64,000 bases of DNA from Clostridiales bacterium VE202-21 (GTDB taxonomy: Bacteria; Bacillota; Clostridia; Lachnospirales; Lachnospiraceae): assembly GCA_000509105.1 (NCBI GenBank), contig BAIF02000079.1, positions 1-64,000 of the forward strand, written 5' to 3'. Below are positions 36,129 through 45,697 of this stretch, in pieces. A program made the translations under genes and the position numbers. Below the pieces are notes generated by a model. That model was not told the DNA's origin. It did not search any database and saw only the letters and a program-made list of their open reading frames with translations. Every line of letters starts with the position of its first letter. Position 1 is the first letter of the stretch.

Positions 36129-38072
36129 ATGGAACGGCTGGAAATATGCAGACCGGCAGAAATAAAAGAGGTACAGATTCAGGATACTTTCTGGTCACAG
36201 TATATGGAATTGGTAAGGGATACGGTGATTCCCTATCAGTGGGAGATTCTGAATGACCGGGTGCCGGACGTTGAGCGAAGCCATGCGGTTCGGAATTTTA
36301 AAATTGCAGCAGGCGTGGAGAAAGGTTGTTTTTATGGGGAGGTGTTCCAAGACAGCGACCTGGCAAAATGGCTGGAGGCTGCGTCATACTGTCTGGAGAG
36401 CGCTCCGGAGCCTGAGCTGGAAGCCGTCATGGATGAGGTAATTGATCTTATAGCCGCGGCCCAGCAGGAGAATGGGTATCTGGATACCTATTTTTCGATA
36501 GGGAATCAGGAGAAGGAATGGACCAATCTGTATGAATGCCATGAGATGTATTGCGCAGGACATATGATGGAGGCGGCGGCTGCCTATTTCAGAGCGACAG
36601 GAAAGAGAAAGCTGCTGGACGTGATGTGCAGATGTGCGGATCATATTGCGGAACATTTCAGGAAAGGAGGACAGAAGGGGTATCCGGGCCATCAGGAGAT
36701 AGAACTTGCGCTGGTCAAACTGTATGAAGCAACGGGTAACAGGGAGTATCTGGAGCTGAGCCGTTATTTTTTGGAGGAGCGGGGCAGGGAACCGAATTAT
36801 TTTGTATGGGAATGGGAGACTTTACGCCAACAATGTTCCTTTAAGACAGACCTGCCGGCGGAGAGTCCTGACCTGGTTTATAATCAGTCACATTTGCCTG
36901 TGTATGACCAGACTTCGGCAGCCGGCCATGCGGTCAGGGCAATGTATATGTACGCAGCAATGGCAGATGTGGCAAGGGCGGCGGGAAGCAGAGAAATGTA
37001 TCTGTCATGCAGGCGGCTCTGGGAAAATGTGGTGGAACGGCAGATGTATATTACCGGGGCTATAGGTTCCACGAGGACAGGAGAGGCTTTCACCGTGGAT
37101 TATGACCTGCCCAATGAGACTGCATATGCGGAGACATGCGCCTCCATCGGACTGATTTTTTTTGCGCATCGGATGCAGATGATAGAGGCAGACGGGATAT
37201 ATGGGGATGTCTTGGAAAAGGCATTATATAATGTGGTTCTTAGCTCCATGTCGCGTGACGGAAAACATTTCTTTTATGTGAATCCGCAGGAAGTCTGGCC
37301 TCTGGCTAACGAAAAAAATCCGGACCGGAGTCATGTAAAAGCGAAACGCCAGAAATGGTTTGGCTGTGCCTGCTGTCCGCCTAATATCGCAAGACTGCTT
37401 TCTTCTCTGGGAAAATACGTGTATGCCTATGGGGAACATACGCTGTACGTCCATCTCTATATAGCCGGGGAAGTAAGGATAAAAACAGGCCGCGGTGACT
37501 TTTGTGTAAGGCAGAACGGCAATTATCCGTGGGACGGAGACATCCGGCTTACGGTGCGTTCAGTGCCGGATACGGACAGCAGGATTGCGCTGCGGATTCC
37601 GGGATGGTGCCATGAGTATGAAGTACGGCAGAATGGAAAAGCGGCAGAATGCCGGGTGGAAAAGGGATATGTATATCTTGAAAATGGCATCCGGGCGGGA
37701 GATGAGATTCGTCTGCTGTTCGTTATGGCCGCAGAGCTGATTCAGGCAAATCCAAAGGTCAGGGCAGATGCCGGGAAGGCTGCAATTCAAAGAGGGCCGG
37801 TTGTGTACTGTCTGGAAGAGGAAGACAACGGAAGCAATCTTTCTGCAATTCGGTTAGATACGGACTGCGGACTGCAGATTGCGGAAACTGTACTGTCCGG
37901 CGGCATACCAGCAATTACGGCAAAAGGATATCGTACAGAGGAAGACGGATGGGCCGCGGAGCTTTACCGTCCATATATCCGGAGGGAGAAAGAAGTGGCC
38001 GTAAAAGCGGTCCCCTATTTCCTCTGGGGGAACAGAGAGACGGGCGAAATGCTGGTGTGGGTGCGCGTGTAA
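36129..38072 (+). CDS. GH127-family beta-L-arabinofuranosidase
   Basis: 647 residues, cytoplasmic. GH127 signature: YAETCASIG with E335 and C337, and FGCACCPPNIARLL with C415 and C416, which correspond to the zinc ligands and catalytic cysteine nucleophile of the Bifidobacterium enzyme HypBA1 (Glu338, Cys340, Cys417, Cys418). The N-terminal EVQIQDTFWSQYMELVRDTVIPYQWE is also characteristic. It releases beta-linked L-arabinofuranose from plant oligosaccharides. GAAGGAGG precedes the start. Thirteen bases separate it from the GH43 gene. Confidence 0.93.
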   Translation: MERLEICRPAEIKEVQIQDTFWSQYMELVRDTVIPYQWEILNDRVPDVERSHAVRNFKIAAGVEKGCFYGEVFQDSDLAKWLEAASYCLESAPEPELEAVMDEVIDLIAAAQQENGYLDTYFSIGNQEKEWTNLYECHEMYCAGHMMEAAAAYFRATGKRKLLDVMCRCADHIAEHFRKGGQKGYPGHQEIELALVKLYEATGNREYLELSRYFLEERGREPNYFVWEWETLRQQCSFKTDLPAESPDLVYNQSHLPVYDQTSAAGHAVRAMYMYAAMADVARAAGSREMYLSCRRLWENVVERQMYITGAIGSTRTGEAFTVDYDLPNETAYAETCASIGLIFFAHRMQMIEADGIYGDVLEKALYNVVLSSMSRDGKHFFYVNPQEVWPLANEKNPDRSHVKAKRQKWFGCACCPPNIARLLSSLGKYVYAYGEHTLYVHLYIAGEVRIKTGRGDFCVRQNGNYPWDGDIRLTVRSVPDTDSRIALRIPGWCHEYEVRQNGKAAECRVEKGYVYLENGIRAGDEIRLLFVMAAELIQANPKVRADAGKAAIQRGPVVYCLEEEDNGSNLSAIRLDTDCGLQIAETVLSGGIPAITAKGYRTEEDGWAAELYRPYIRREKEVAVKAVPYFLWGNRETGEMLVWVRV

Positions 38073-38084
38073 AGGAGGAAGCCA

Positions 38085-39512
38085 ATGATACATTATCAAA
38101 ATCCGATCATACCGGGGTTTTACCCTGACCCGAGCATTTGCCGGGTGAAAGAAGATTACTTCCTGGTGACCAGTTCTTTTGAATACTTTCCTGGGATCCC
38201 TCTGTTCCACAGCCGGGATCTGGTTCACTGGGAACAGATTGGGCATGTTCTGACCAGAAAATCCCAGGCATTGCTGGAAAAGTGTCCGGCTTCCGGTGGA
38301 ATATGGGCGCCTGCAATACGTCACCATAAAGGCAGATTCTATGTGTCAGCCACGAACTTCAGCCATGGTGGAAATTTTTTCGTCTGGACAGACGATATTT
38401 ATGGGGAGTGGTCGGACCCAATCTGGATGGAACAGGGCGGGATCGACCCTTCCCTGTTTTTTGACTCTGACTACTGCGTATATTTAACAAGCACCTATGA
38501 CCTGCCGGACAGCCAGGCGATTGGGCAGTGCCAGATTGATATCGATAGCGGAAAGAGGCTTTCCGACACAAAGATCATCTGGGAAGGGAGCGGAGGCAAA
38601 TATCCCGAGGGTCCCCACATGTTTAAACGGGAGGGATGGTACTACCTGCTGGCAGCGGAAGGGGGAACGGAGTACGGCCACATGGTCACGATTGCAAGAG
38701 GAACCTCTCCATGGGGACCATTTGAAAGCTGTCCGTATAACCCGATACTGAGCCACCGTGATACGATGCTGCATCATTTTCAGGCGATTGGGCACGGGGA
38801 TGTAACCGACACAAAAGAAGGGGACTCCTGGATGGTATTCCATGGGATACGGACAAGCCAGTACATGCTCCATCATCTGGGCAGGGAAACCATGCTTGCC
38901 CCAGTTACGTGGGACGAAAACGGATGGCCTGTGGTGAACCAGGGGGAAAAGATTCTGGAAAACATGGAGGTCATGCGGCTTCCGGAAGAGGCTTATGAGA
39001 TCAGATGGGAGGATCCGGATTCCTTTTATGGTTCTGTCTTGCCTAAGGTGTGGAATTATTTGAGAAACCCGGATCTGCGCCAGTACAGTCTCACTGACAG
39101 GAAGGGAAGCCTTAAGCTGGCCGGTGGGGATGAGACATTAGATGAACTGTGTTCGCCTGCATTTGTGGGGCGGAGGCAGCAGCATTTCTGTATGCGGGCT
39201 GAGGTATGGCTGGATGCCGCACCGCAGGGACCGCAAGCGCGTGCAGGATTAACCGTTTATCATACGAATGAGCACCACTATGACCTTGCCGTCTCATGCA
39301 GAGAGGGGAAACGGTGTGTAATTCTGTATAAAAGGGTGGGCGATATGCAGACGGAGAGCCAGCCCTTATTTTTGGACGTTTCGGAGAAAATGCTTCTGAG
39401 GATTGAGTCTGATGCACTGGAGTATCGTTTTCTTGCAGGAAGAGAGAGAATCATCTGCAAATGGCAGGCAGCGGGAGGACACAGCTTTTATCAACAGAGT
39501 GTATGCCCATGA
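38085..39512 (+). CDS. GH43-family beta-xylosidase/arabinofuranosidase, 3' end frameshifted
   Basis: 475 residues as written. The five-blade propeller motifs are clear: PGFYPDPSICRVKEDYFLVTSSFEYFPGIPLFHSRDLVHW with the catalytic-base Asp, GGIWAPAIRHHKGRFYVSAT, GIDPSLFFD, and EGPHMFKREGWYYLLAAEGGT with the catalytic Glu. A concanavalin-like C-terminal domain follows. The frame ends QQSVCP, but another frame at 39509-39592 continues MTFTGCYVGVFAEK and ends WFERFQYCPV, the expected last beta strands. So one base appears to be missing near 39503-39509. The intact protein would have about 502 residues. Confidence 0.88.
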   Translation: MIHYQNPIIPGFYPDPSICRVKEDYFLVTSSFEYFPGIPLFHSRDLVHWEQIGHVLTRKSQALLEKCPASGGIWAPAIRHHKGRFYVSATNFSHGGNFFVWTDDIYGEWSDPIWMEQGGIDPSLFFDSDYCVYLTSTYDLPDSQAIGQCQIDIDSGKRLSDTKIIWEGSGGKYPEGPHMFKREGWYYLLAAEGGTEYGHMVTIARGTSPWGPFESCPYNPILSHRDTMLHHFQAIGHGDVTDTKEGDSWMVFHGIRTSQYMLHHLGRETMLAPVTWDENGWPVVNQGEKILENMEVMRLPEEAYEIRWEDPDSFYGSVLPKVWNYLRNPDLRQYSLTDRKGSLKLAGGDETLDELCSPAFVGRRQQHFCMRAEVWLDAAPQGPQARAGLTVYHTNEHHYDLAVSCREGKRCVILYKRVGDMQTESQPLFLDVSEKMLLRIESDALEYRFLAGRERIICKWQAAGGHSFYQQSVCP

Positions 39513-39592
39513 CTTTCACCGGATGCTATGTGGGGGTGTTTGCTGAAAAAACAGACGCTTGGTTTGAGCGGTTTCAATACTGCCCGGTATAG

Positions 39593-39847
39593 AGGGCATG
39601 GGAAATAAGCATTGATATGTACGGTCTATAGACCGTGCATAGTAACGGCATCTGGCTCATTTAAAGTCGCCCGTGGCGAAGAGCCAGATGCCCGACCCCA
39701 TCACTTTATTGGCTCGGATGCCGTGCAGCGTGGTGCACGGCCCCGTGAATAGTAACCAACTTGCCTCTATTCATATATTTCCTTTCCATAGTATGGTATA
39801 ATTAGTTAAAAAAAATTAATAAAGCCAGTAATATGAGGAGGATTCTT
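39593..39847. other. interval with stems, repeat copies and an extended -10 promoter
   Basis: Between GH43 and the DUF6506 gene. Contains a 36-base palindrome (39611-39646), a 12-pair stem GGCATCTGGCTC / GAGCCAGATGCC (about 39647-39702), a degenerate palindrome copy (39721-39756) and TGGTATAAT (39794-39802), a likely extended -10 for the next gene. Confidence 0.65.
39611..39646. repeat. 36-base palindromic repeat, diverged copy
   Basis: Ends in GACCGTGCATAGTAAC like the copies at 29692 and 45662; centre ACGGTC-TATA-GACCGT. Confidence 0.75.
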
Positions 39848-40141
39848 ATGAGATTTGTATTTATAATTATGGGAGAGAATTTTGATTCACAGAGAGATTG
39901 TGCCAGTATACACGATGGAGGGGTGCAGACAATCGGCGTATCAAGTCTGGAAGAAGCATGCGAAGTAGCAAAAAAGCTATATGAAGAAGGGATAGACTGC
40001 ATTGAACTCTGCGGTGCTTTTGGAGAAGCGGGAGCTAAATCAATTATTGATGCTACAGAGAATAAGATTCCGGTCGGATATGTGACTCATCTTCAGGAAC
40101 AGGATGAGATTTTTGCAAAGGTGTTCGGCGGTATGTTATGA
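39848..40141 (+). CDS. DUF6506 family protein
   Basis: 97-residue small protein of unknown function: MRFVFIIMGENFDSQRDCAS, then TIGVSSLEEACEVAKKLYEEGIDCIELCGAFGEAGAKSI and IPVGYVTHLQEQDEIF. It looks like a compact alpha/beta fold. Start at 39848 is set by AGGAGG eight bases upstream. It is a single-gene unit with its own promoter and terminator, upstream of rhaBA. No function is assigned. Confidence 0.78.
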   Translation: MRFVFIIMGENFDSQRDCASIHDGGVQTIGVSSLEEACEVAKKLYEEGIDCIELCGAFGEAGAKSIIDATENKIPVGYVTHLQEQDEIFAKVFGGML

Positions 40142-40257
40142 TAACCAAAAATTAGAATAGTTTAAAACGCTGTTAATTAAATTTTATGAAAAGGATGATG
40201 ATGCTGAGATTATAGAATTTATGAAAAACTACTGCATAAAAAAAGTACGATAAAGAT

Positions 40258-40364
40258 AAAAAGCACCAGCGGAAGAAACGAATCTTCTGAAAGTGCTTTT
40301 CTTAAAGTGTGCAGATTAAGATGCAAATAAGGACGCTGTGATAAATAAATAGCGTCCTTTTTTT
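40258..40364 (+). terminator. two successive terminators before rhaB
   Basis: First hairpin: AAAAGCAC (40258-40265) with GTGCTTTT (40293-40300), inner GGAAGA/TCTTC. Second: GGACGCT (40331-40337) with AGCGTCC (40351-40357) and seven Ts. Both can end transcription of the DUF6506 gene. Confidence 0.8.
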
Positions 40365-40432
40365 GTACCCTTTTACCAATTATAATAGACTTACAATTGA
40401 AAAAGTATGAAGAAAATATAAGGAGGCACAAC

Positions 40433-41848
40433 ATGGAGAAATGTTATTTGGCCGTTGATATCGGGGCATCCAGCGGACGCCATATGCTTGCATATATGGC
40501 CGAAGGCAGGATGCGGCTCGAGGAAGTGTACCGCTTTCCGAATGGCATGGATAATAAGGACGGTACCTTGTGCTGGGATGTAGAGCGTTTATTCAATGAG
40601 ATCAAAAACGGGCTGAAAAAATGTAAAGAGATCGGAAAGATCCCGGTTTCGATGGGGATTGATACCTGGGGCGTTGATTATGTGCTGCTTGATAAAGAAG
40701 ATCAGATTCTGGGAGATACCGTTGGATACCGTGACAGCCGTACCAGTGGGATAGACAAGAAGGTATATGAGAAGATCTCCCCGGAAGAATTGTATGCAAG
40801 AACAGGAATCCAAAAGCAGGTCTTCAATACCATTTACCAGCTGATGGCGGTGAAGGAGAGCCATCCGGAACATCTGGAGCAGGCGGAGGCGATACTTATG
40901 ATTCCGGATTATTTCCATTTCCTGCTGACCGGTGTTAAGAAGAACGAATACACCAATGCTACAACGGGGCAGCTGATTAATCCTACAACAAACGACTGGG
41001 ATTACGAGATGATCGATATGCTGGGATATCATTCAAAAATGTTCCATCCAGTATCTATGCCGGGCACTGTGGTTGGCAATTTTACAAAAGAAATCCAAGA
41101 TGAAGTTGGCTTTGACTGTAAAGTCGTACTTCCTGCCACTCATGACACCGGCTCAGCGGTACTGGCAGTGCCGACAAACGATGATAATGCAATCTATATA
41201 AGCTCCGGTACCTGGTCACTGATGGGCATCGAAAGAAAAGAAGCAGACTGTTCGATGGAAAGCATGCAAGCCAACTTTACAAACGAAGGCGGATATGACC
41301 ACAGATTCCGCTTTCTAAAGAACATTATGGGATTATGGATGATCCAGTCAGTAAAAAAAGAGTTTGCGGAGGATCTGTCCTTTGCAGAAATCTGCGACAG
41401 GGCATCCAAAGAAACGATTCCATCCATAGTAGACTGCAATGACGACTGTTTCCTGGCACCTGAGAGCATGATTAAGGCAGTGCAGGATTTCTGCAGCAGA
41501 ACAGGCCAGCAGGTTCCGCTCACGATCGGAGAGATTGCAGCAGTCATATACAACAGCCTTGCAAAATGCTATGGCGATACCGTGAAAGAGATCGAAGCAA
41601 TCACAGGCAATACATACGACACGATTTACGTAGTGGGCGGAGGTGCCAATGCCGGATATTTAAATGAATTGACTGCAAAATATACCGGAAAGAAAGTTTC
41701 GGCAGGCCCCACCGAGGCAACTGCAATCGGCAATGTAACCGTTCAGATGATGCATGATGGCGTGTTTGCAAGCCTTCCGGAGGCGCGGACATGTATCGAT
41801 CGGTCATTTGATATAAAGAAGTACGATGAAAATGGAAAACAATTCTGA
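40433..41848 (+). CDS. rhaB: rhamnulokinase
   Basis: 471 residues of the FGGY kinase family. N-terminal ATP site [16 protein letters not shown], substrate region [29 protein letters not shown], then [10 protein letters not shown] and [13 protein letters not shown] in the C-terminal lobe, and [16 protein letters not shown]. Phosphorylates L-rhamnulose (and often L-fuculose) at O-1. AAGGAGG precedes 40433. A TATAAT at 40381 could be its -10. Followed after 52 bases by rhaA. The aldolase that continues the pathway lies in the microcompartment operon at 50384. Confidence 0.93.
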   Translation: MEKCYLAVDIGASSGRHMLAYMAEGRMRLEEVYRFPNGMDNKDGTLCWDVERLFNEIKNGLKKCKEIGKIPVSMGIDTWGVDYVLLDKEDQILGDTVGYRDSRTSGIDKKVYEKISPEELYARTGIQKQVFNTIYQLMAVKESHPEHLEQAEAILMIPDYFHFLLTGVKKNEYTNATTGQLINPTTNDWDYEMIDMLGYHSKMFHPVSMPGTVVGNFTKEIQDEVGFDCKVVLPATHDTGSAVLAVPTNDDNAIYISSGTWSLMGIERKEADCSMESMQANFTNEGGYDHRFRFLKNIMGLWMIQSVKKEFAEDLSFAEICDRASKETIPSIVDCNDDCFLAPESMIKAVQDFCSRTGQQVPLTIGEIAAVIYNSLAKCYGDTVKEIEAITGNTYDTIYVVGGGANAGYLNELTAKYTGKKVSAGPTEATAIGNVTVQMMHDGVFASLPEARTCIDRSFDIKKYDENGKQF

Positions 41849-41858
41849 CAATGAGACG

Positions 41859-41879
41859 CAAAGGGGTCAGACCCCTTTG
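41859..41879. repeat. short palindromic repeat, copy 3 of 3
   Basis: AAAGGGG-TCAGA-CCCCTTT between rhaB and rhaA, 21 bases before the rhaA start. Identical core to the copy at 7863. Confidence 0.85.
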
Positions 41880-41900
41880 AAAAATGAAGGAGGATTTACG

Positions 41901-43154
41901 ATGACAACGAAGGAAAGATATGAATCAGCGAAAGAGATCTATGGGAAAATTGGTGTGGATACTGATAAGGTTCTGGAGACATTAAAGTCAGTTCCGATTT
42001 CTATGCACTGCTGGCAGGGGGATGATGTTGGCGGGTTTGACAGTGAGGGCGCACTTACAGGCGGTATCCAGGCTACAGGCAATTATCCTGGTAAGGCAAG
42101 AACTCCGGAAGAGCTGATGGCAGATATCGACAAGGCTCTGACCCTGATACCGGGAACACACAGAATCAATGTTCATGCAAGTTATGCTATTTTTGAAGAG
42201 GGTGAATGGGTAGACCGTGATAAGCTGGAGCCAAAGCATTTTGCTAAATGGGTGGAGTTTGCCAAGGAAAGAGGTCTTGGACTGGACTTCAACCCGACCT
42301 ACTTCTCACACCCGAAGGCTGATGAATATACTTTGACAAGCCCGGATGAAGAGATCCGCAAGTTCTGGATCGAGCATGGAAAAGCCTGCATCCGCATCTC
42401 TCAGTATTTTGCCGAGGAACTGGGAACCCCTTGTCTGATGAACATCTGGATTCCGGATGGTTTTAAGGATATTCCGGCTGACAGGCTTGGACCGAGAGCG
42501 AGATATAAAGACTCTCTGGATCAGATTCTGGGCATTGACTATGATAAAGAAAAAGTGCTGGTATGCCTGGAGTCTAAAGTGTTTGGTATTGGCCTGGAAG
42601 CTTACACAGCAGGTTCAGCAGAGTTTACAATGAATTATGTAATGAACAAGGGGATTGTGCCTCTGATGGACAATGGACATTATCATCCGACAGAAGTCGT
42701 TTCTGATAAGATTTCATCTATGCTTCTGTTCAATGATAAGATTGCCCTTCATGTAACAAGACCAATCCGCTGGGACAGTGACCATGTAGTACTGCTGGAT
42801 GATGAGACAAAAGAGATTGCAAAAGAGATTGTAAGAAATGATGCTCTGAACAGAGTGATCATCGGCCTTGACTTCTTTGACGCAAGTATTAACAGAATCT
42901 CCGCATGGGTAGTGGGCATGAGAAATATGCAGAAGGCTCTGATGTGCGCGATGTTAAGCCCGAATGCACGGCTGAAAGAACTGCAGGATACACAGCAGTT
43001 TACAGAGCTGATGGCAATGCAGGAAGAACTGAAATGCTATCCGTTTGGCGATGTATGGAATTATTTCTGCGAAATCAACAATGTTCCGGAAAGAGAAGAC
43101 TGGTTTAAAGAAGTACAGAACTATGAGGCAGAAGTACTTTCTAAAAGAGCTTAA
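41901..43154 (+). CDS. rhaA: L-rhamnose isomerase
   Basis: 417 residues. Converts L-rhamnose to L-rhamnulose. Family blocks: [18 protein letters not shown] near the N terminus, [73 protein letters not shown], and [22 protein letters not shown], which supply the metal-binding Glu, Asp and His residues. AAGGAGG sits upstream of the ATG at 41901. Second gene of a rhaB-rhaA unit. The 3' end is followed by a separate promoter for a candidate small RNA. Confidence 0.95.
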   Translation: MTTKERYESAKEIYGKIGVDTDKVLETLKSVPISMHCWQGDDVGGFDSEGALTGGIQATGNYPGKARTPEELMADIDKALTLIPGTHRINVHASYAIFEEGEWVDRDKLEPKHFAKWVEFAKERGLGLDFNPTYFSHPKADEYTLTSPDEEIRKFWIEHGKACIRISQYFAEELGTPCLMNIWIPDGFKDIPADRLGPRARYKDSLDQILGIDYDKEKVLVCLESKVFGIGLEAYTAGSAEFTMNYVMNKGIVPLMDNGHYHPTEVVSDKISSMLLFNDKIALHVTRPIRWDSDHVVLLDDETKEIAKEIVRNDALNRVIIGLDFFDASINRISAWVVGMRNMQKALMCAMLSPNARLKELQDTQQFTELMAMQEELKCYPFGDVWNYFCEINNVPEREDWFKEVQNYEAEVLSKRA

Positions 43155-43213
43155 CCTTAGATGATCTTTAGTAAAACGTGGACAGAGGTTAGATATAAGA
43201 AGAAAATCTAAAA

Positions 43214-43241
43214 TTGACATTCAAGACAAATTTGTTATAAT
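43214..43241 (+). promoter_or_regulatory. strong promoter for a candidate small RNA
   Basis: TTGACA at 43214-43219 and TATAAT at 43236-43241, both perfect consensus, 16-base spacer. No gene on this strand begins within the next 300 bases. Confidence 0.8.
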
Positions 43242-43247
43242 ATACTT

Positions 43248-43350
43248 AACAAGACAGCCGGGATTGATAGATGAAGCCTATCCGTACCGGGTAAGATGTT
43301 ACTGCAAAGAGTAATCGCCTATCCTGCCAAGACGGGGCGATTACTTTTTT
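43248..43350 (+). ncRNA. candidate small RNA of about 100 nt
   Basis: Bounded by a consensus promoter and a strong terminator: AGTAATCGCC (43310-43319) pairs with GGCGATTACT (43336-43345), then T-run to 43350. A 5' hairpin combines CCGG (43258) with CCGG (43287) and GATAG (43266) with CTATC (43278). TTACT..AGTAA could compete with the terminator stem. No ribosome site or ORF is seen inside. It does not resemble 6S, SRP, tmRNA or RNase P by eye. Function unknown. Confidence 0.6.
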
Positions 43351-43541
43351 CGTTTATCATATAAACTTTTCACAAGGTAATGATAGCAATAATCCTCAAT
43401 ACAAATGTAAATAAGTTATCGTATGTAACATACATAAGCACCACCCCTTTCGTTAAACTCCGAAACGGATGGATCCGCCCTCCCGGCTGCCTGGGTAAGT
43501 ATACTATTTTTGGTGTGGTTATTCGGGACTGTCCGGCTGAT

Positions 43542-44189
43542 CTATTCCCTAAGCTGCTTAAAATCCAGATAAAGCCCTTCTACCGTATGCACACGTATTC
43601 TGTCAGAAAAGCTGTATTCCTCCATTTCATCCTTTTCCTTCGAATGATACAGGCAGGCGGTTACCGTCTGTTTCTGTCCGTCAATAATCCAGTACTCGCG
43701 GACTCCCAGCTCCCTGTACAAATGAACCTTTACAGAACAGTCCAGATCTTTGCTGTCAGGTGAAACTACTTCCGCAGCGAAAACAGGAACTTCTGTGATC
43801 TTATATCCAATGATTCTGCCGGGATGCAGAATTATGGCAATATCGGGAATCAGTATAGTATTTCCCCCATTGAGGTAAAAACGAACGGGAAAGGTAACAG
43901 CTTTGCAGGGAGAATAAGATTCTTTGCCATATGCTACAATTTGGCAGAGTAATTCCGTGATGACAGCCTGATGCAAAAATGAAACAGGAGGACGGGTTAG
44001 AATATATCCGTTCATTAGCTGGGCATGAAGAGAAGAAGGCAGCAATTCATAATCCTGGCGGGAGCACTGCCCCTGTTTCCGGGCAATCCAGTCAGGTAAA
44101 CAGCTTTCCGACTTTGCGCCATTTAATACAGGCTTCATAGAATTATCATTTGGCTGGCTGTCCGGGGAAAGGTCTTTAAAATTACTCAT
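43542..44189 (-). CDS. Uma2-family (DUF820) putative restriction-fold endonuclease
   Basis: 215 residues. The C-terminal half has the Uma2 pattern: FYLNGGNTILIPDIAIILHPG, VPVFAAEVVSPDSKDLDCSVKVHLYRELGVREYWIIDGQKQTVTACLY, where the PD, Glu (AAEVVSP) and the Tyr-Trp-Ile-Ile-Asp strand fit a PD-(D/E)XK-like core. The N-terminal 50 residues are unusual and of low complexity. AAAGGAGG precedes its start at 44189. Biological role unknown; members are usually scattered single genes. Confidence 0.82.
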   Translation of the reverse strand: MSNFKDLSPDSQPNDNSMKPVLNGAKSESCLPDWIARKQGQCSRQDYELLPSSLHAQLMNGYILTRPPVSFLHQAVITELLCQIVAYGKESYSPCKAVTFPVRFYLNGGNTILIPDIAIILHPGRIIGYKITEVPVFAAEVVSPDSKDLDCSVKVHLYRELGVREYWIIDGQKQTVTACLYHSKEKDEMEEYSFSDRIRVHTVEGLYLDFKQLRE

Positions 44190-44439
44190 AGAGCGCCTCC
44201 TTTACATTTGATATAGATCTATTTTACATGCAAAGGCAGACAGAGTCATGCAGTTACAAACTGCTTGACATACTAAGCAGTAGCTAAATTTGTGCCGCCT
44301 GTGTTATGATGGAACGGGAAGGAAGGGCAGAGCTAAGGGACATGTTTTTCACTGCCTGCTTACAGGATATGATTCACCATGGACAGGGAATTGAGAAACA
44401 TGCTGCAGCCCTGATAAATGAAAAAGGATGTGAGGACGG

Positions 44440-44817
44440 ATGAAAGAAAAACAGAACAAAGCGGGAGGCGGTCCGGCGGAGGGGGGACGAAAAAAAGAAG
44501 ATCTATCCAAGATAAGCCGTTACCCCGGGATTCAGATGGCAAGAACAGGAAGGTGGCTGCGTTTTGTCTGCAAGATTCATAGCATACCCGTGAAAAAGAT
44601 CTGCGAATGCCTTGGCCTGGCATGTCCCCAGTCGGTCTATGGCTGGTTTGGAGGGAGAACACTGCCATCTCTGGACAACTTCTACACGTTAAGCCAGATG
44701 CTGCACATGCCCCTCGATGAGCTCATCATAAACTGGGATGAGCAGCTGCCCGGAGGGTTTTGCAAAAGGGTGGGGAAGGCCGGCATAAGAATCCTGTCAT
44801 ACCGCCTGAAGCTTTAG
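44440..44817 (+). CDS. small helix-turn-helix (XRE-like) protein
   Basis: 125 residues. A basic N-terminal tail (KEKQNKAGGGPAEGGRKKEDL) precedes an HTH: WLRFVCKIHSIPVKKICECLGLACPQSVYGWFGGRTLPSLDNFYTLSQMLHMPLDELII. The fold pattern is that of XRE/Cro regulators. GAGGACGG lies upstream of the ATG. A large inverted repeat follows between this and the converging PHP gene. Targets unknown. Confidence 0.72.
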   Translation: MKEKQNKAGGGPAEGGRKKEDLSKISRYPGIQMARTGRWLRFVCKIHSIPVKKICECLGLACPQSVYGWFGGRTLPSLDNFYTLSQMLHMPLDELIINWDEQLPGGFCKRVGKAGIRILSYRLKL

Positions 44818-44833
44818 TATGCCAGATAACTGA

Positions 44834-44889
44834 TGTGACCGGCTGAATGTTCCATAAAGAGTTCAAGATGGAACACTCAGCCGATCACA
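44834..44889. terminator. bidirectional hairpin between convergent genes
   Basis: GTGACCGGCTGAATGTTCCAT pairs, with few mismatches, with ATGGAACACTCAGCCGATCAC across a 12-base loop. No T-run on the plus side; it separates converging genes. Confidence 0.65.
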
Positions 44890-44896
44890 TAATTCA

Positions 44897-45628
44897 TCAG
44901 ACATCCTGACGGGACCTCTCCAGAAAACATTTGAAGGCCTTCAGAGAATAATTCATGATCAGAGAATCCGGCATCCCGGCAAGCTGCGCCAGTTCCAGCG
45001 AAAAAGTAAAGTCTCCGACATGCTTTGTGCCGTGGCTGTCACTTGCGAATATAACCGGGTAATGATAATGCCTGCATAGATTTAAGATCATCAAGTCGTT
45101 AAAACGGGTATCTCCCCGGTAGCCGTCAGGGCTTAAGGAACTGTTGTTTATCTCCAGAAGAACATCATATTTCATGGCCGTCTTTACAATTTCCAGATAA
45201 TCAACCGGATACTTTACATCATCACAGTGCCCGATAATACGGACATAGGGATTTTTCATGGCTGCAATGTATGCGGCTGTATTCTCCTCCATGGTGCCGG
45301 GTTTTTTGACCGGCTTGTGTATGCTGGCGATTACATAATCCAGTTTTGCAAGTATGGAATCCTCCAGATCCAGCTTTCCTTCATTATTTAAAATATTTGC
45401 TTCCGCACCATAAAGCATCTCAACTCCAAGACGCTCCTTTTGGGCATAGGACAGGCTGCGAAAATAAGAGGGCTTTCCGCCGCCGCAGGTGGCAGGGCCG
45501 TGGTCGGATATTCCGAGCATTTTCAGATTCCTGGAAGCAGCGGCTTTTGCCATGTCTGTGATGGTTGCAGTAGAGGCATGTCCGCTTGCTATTGTGTGTG
45601 TATGTATATCAAATTGGAAAGAAGACAT
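44897..45628 (-). CDS. PHP-domain phosphatase, YcdX type
   Basis: 243 residues. Motifs: FDIHTHTIASGHAS, GISDHGPA, YGAEANIL, VIASIHKP, IIGHCDD, LLEINNSSL and FASDSHGTKHVG, which give the three-metal site of YcdX-like PHP phosphatases. Enzyme class is secure; natural substrate is not. It points away from the microcompartment operon, which starts 440 bases beyond its 5' end. Confidence 0.85.
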   Translation of the reverse strand: MSSFQFDIHTHTIASGHASTATITDMAKAAASRNLKMLGISDHGPATCGGGKPSYFRSLSYAQKERLGVEMLYGAEANILNNEGKLDLEDSILAKLDYVIASIHKPVKKPGTMEENTAAYIAAMKNPYVRIIGHCDDVKYPVDYLEIVKTAMKYDVLLEINNSSLSPDGYRGDTRFNDLMILNLCRHYHYPVIFASDSHGTKHVGDFTFSLELAQLAGMPDSLIMNYSLKAFKCFLERSRQDV

Positions 45629-45661
45629 ATCTTTTAGGCCTTTCTATCAGTAATAAATGAA

Positions 45662-45697
45662 GTTACGATTCACGGCCCATAAACCATGCATAGTAAC
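45662..45697. repeat. 36-base palindromic repeat, diverged copy
   Basis: Starts GTTACGATTCACGG and ends ATGCATAGTAAC; same family as 29692-29727. Confidence 0.75.

Noticed and set aside
40161-40253. Short frame reading LLIKFYEKDDDAEIIEFMKNY before a stop
   Set aside because: It looks protein-like but has no start or upstream coding part; too short to assign, possibly a relic.
40219-40434. Minus-strand hydrophobic frame
   Set aside because: It covers two terminators and the rhaB leader; no ribosome site.
43380-43763. Plus-strand frame after the small RNA
   Set aside because: It overlaps the Uma2 gene on the other strand and resembles no family; probably a shadow.
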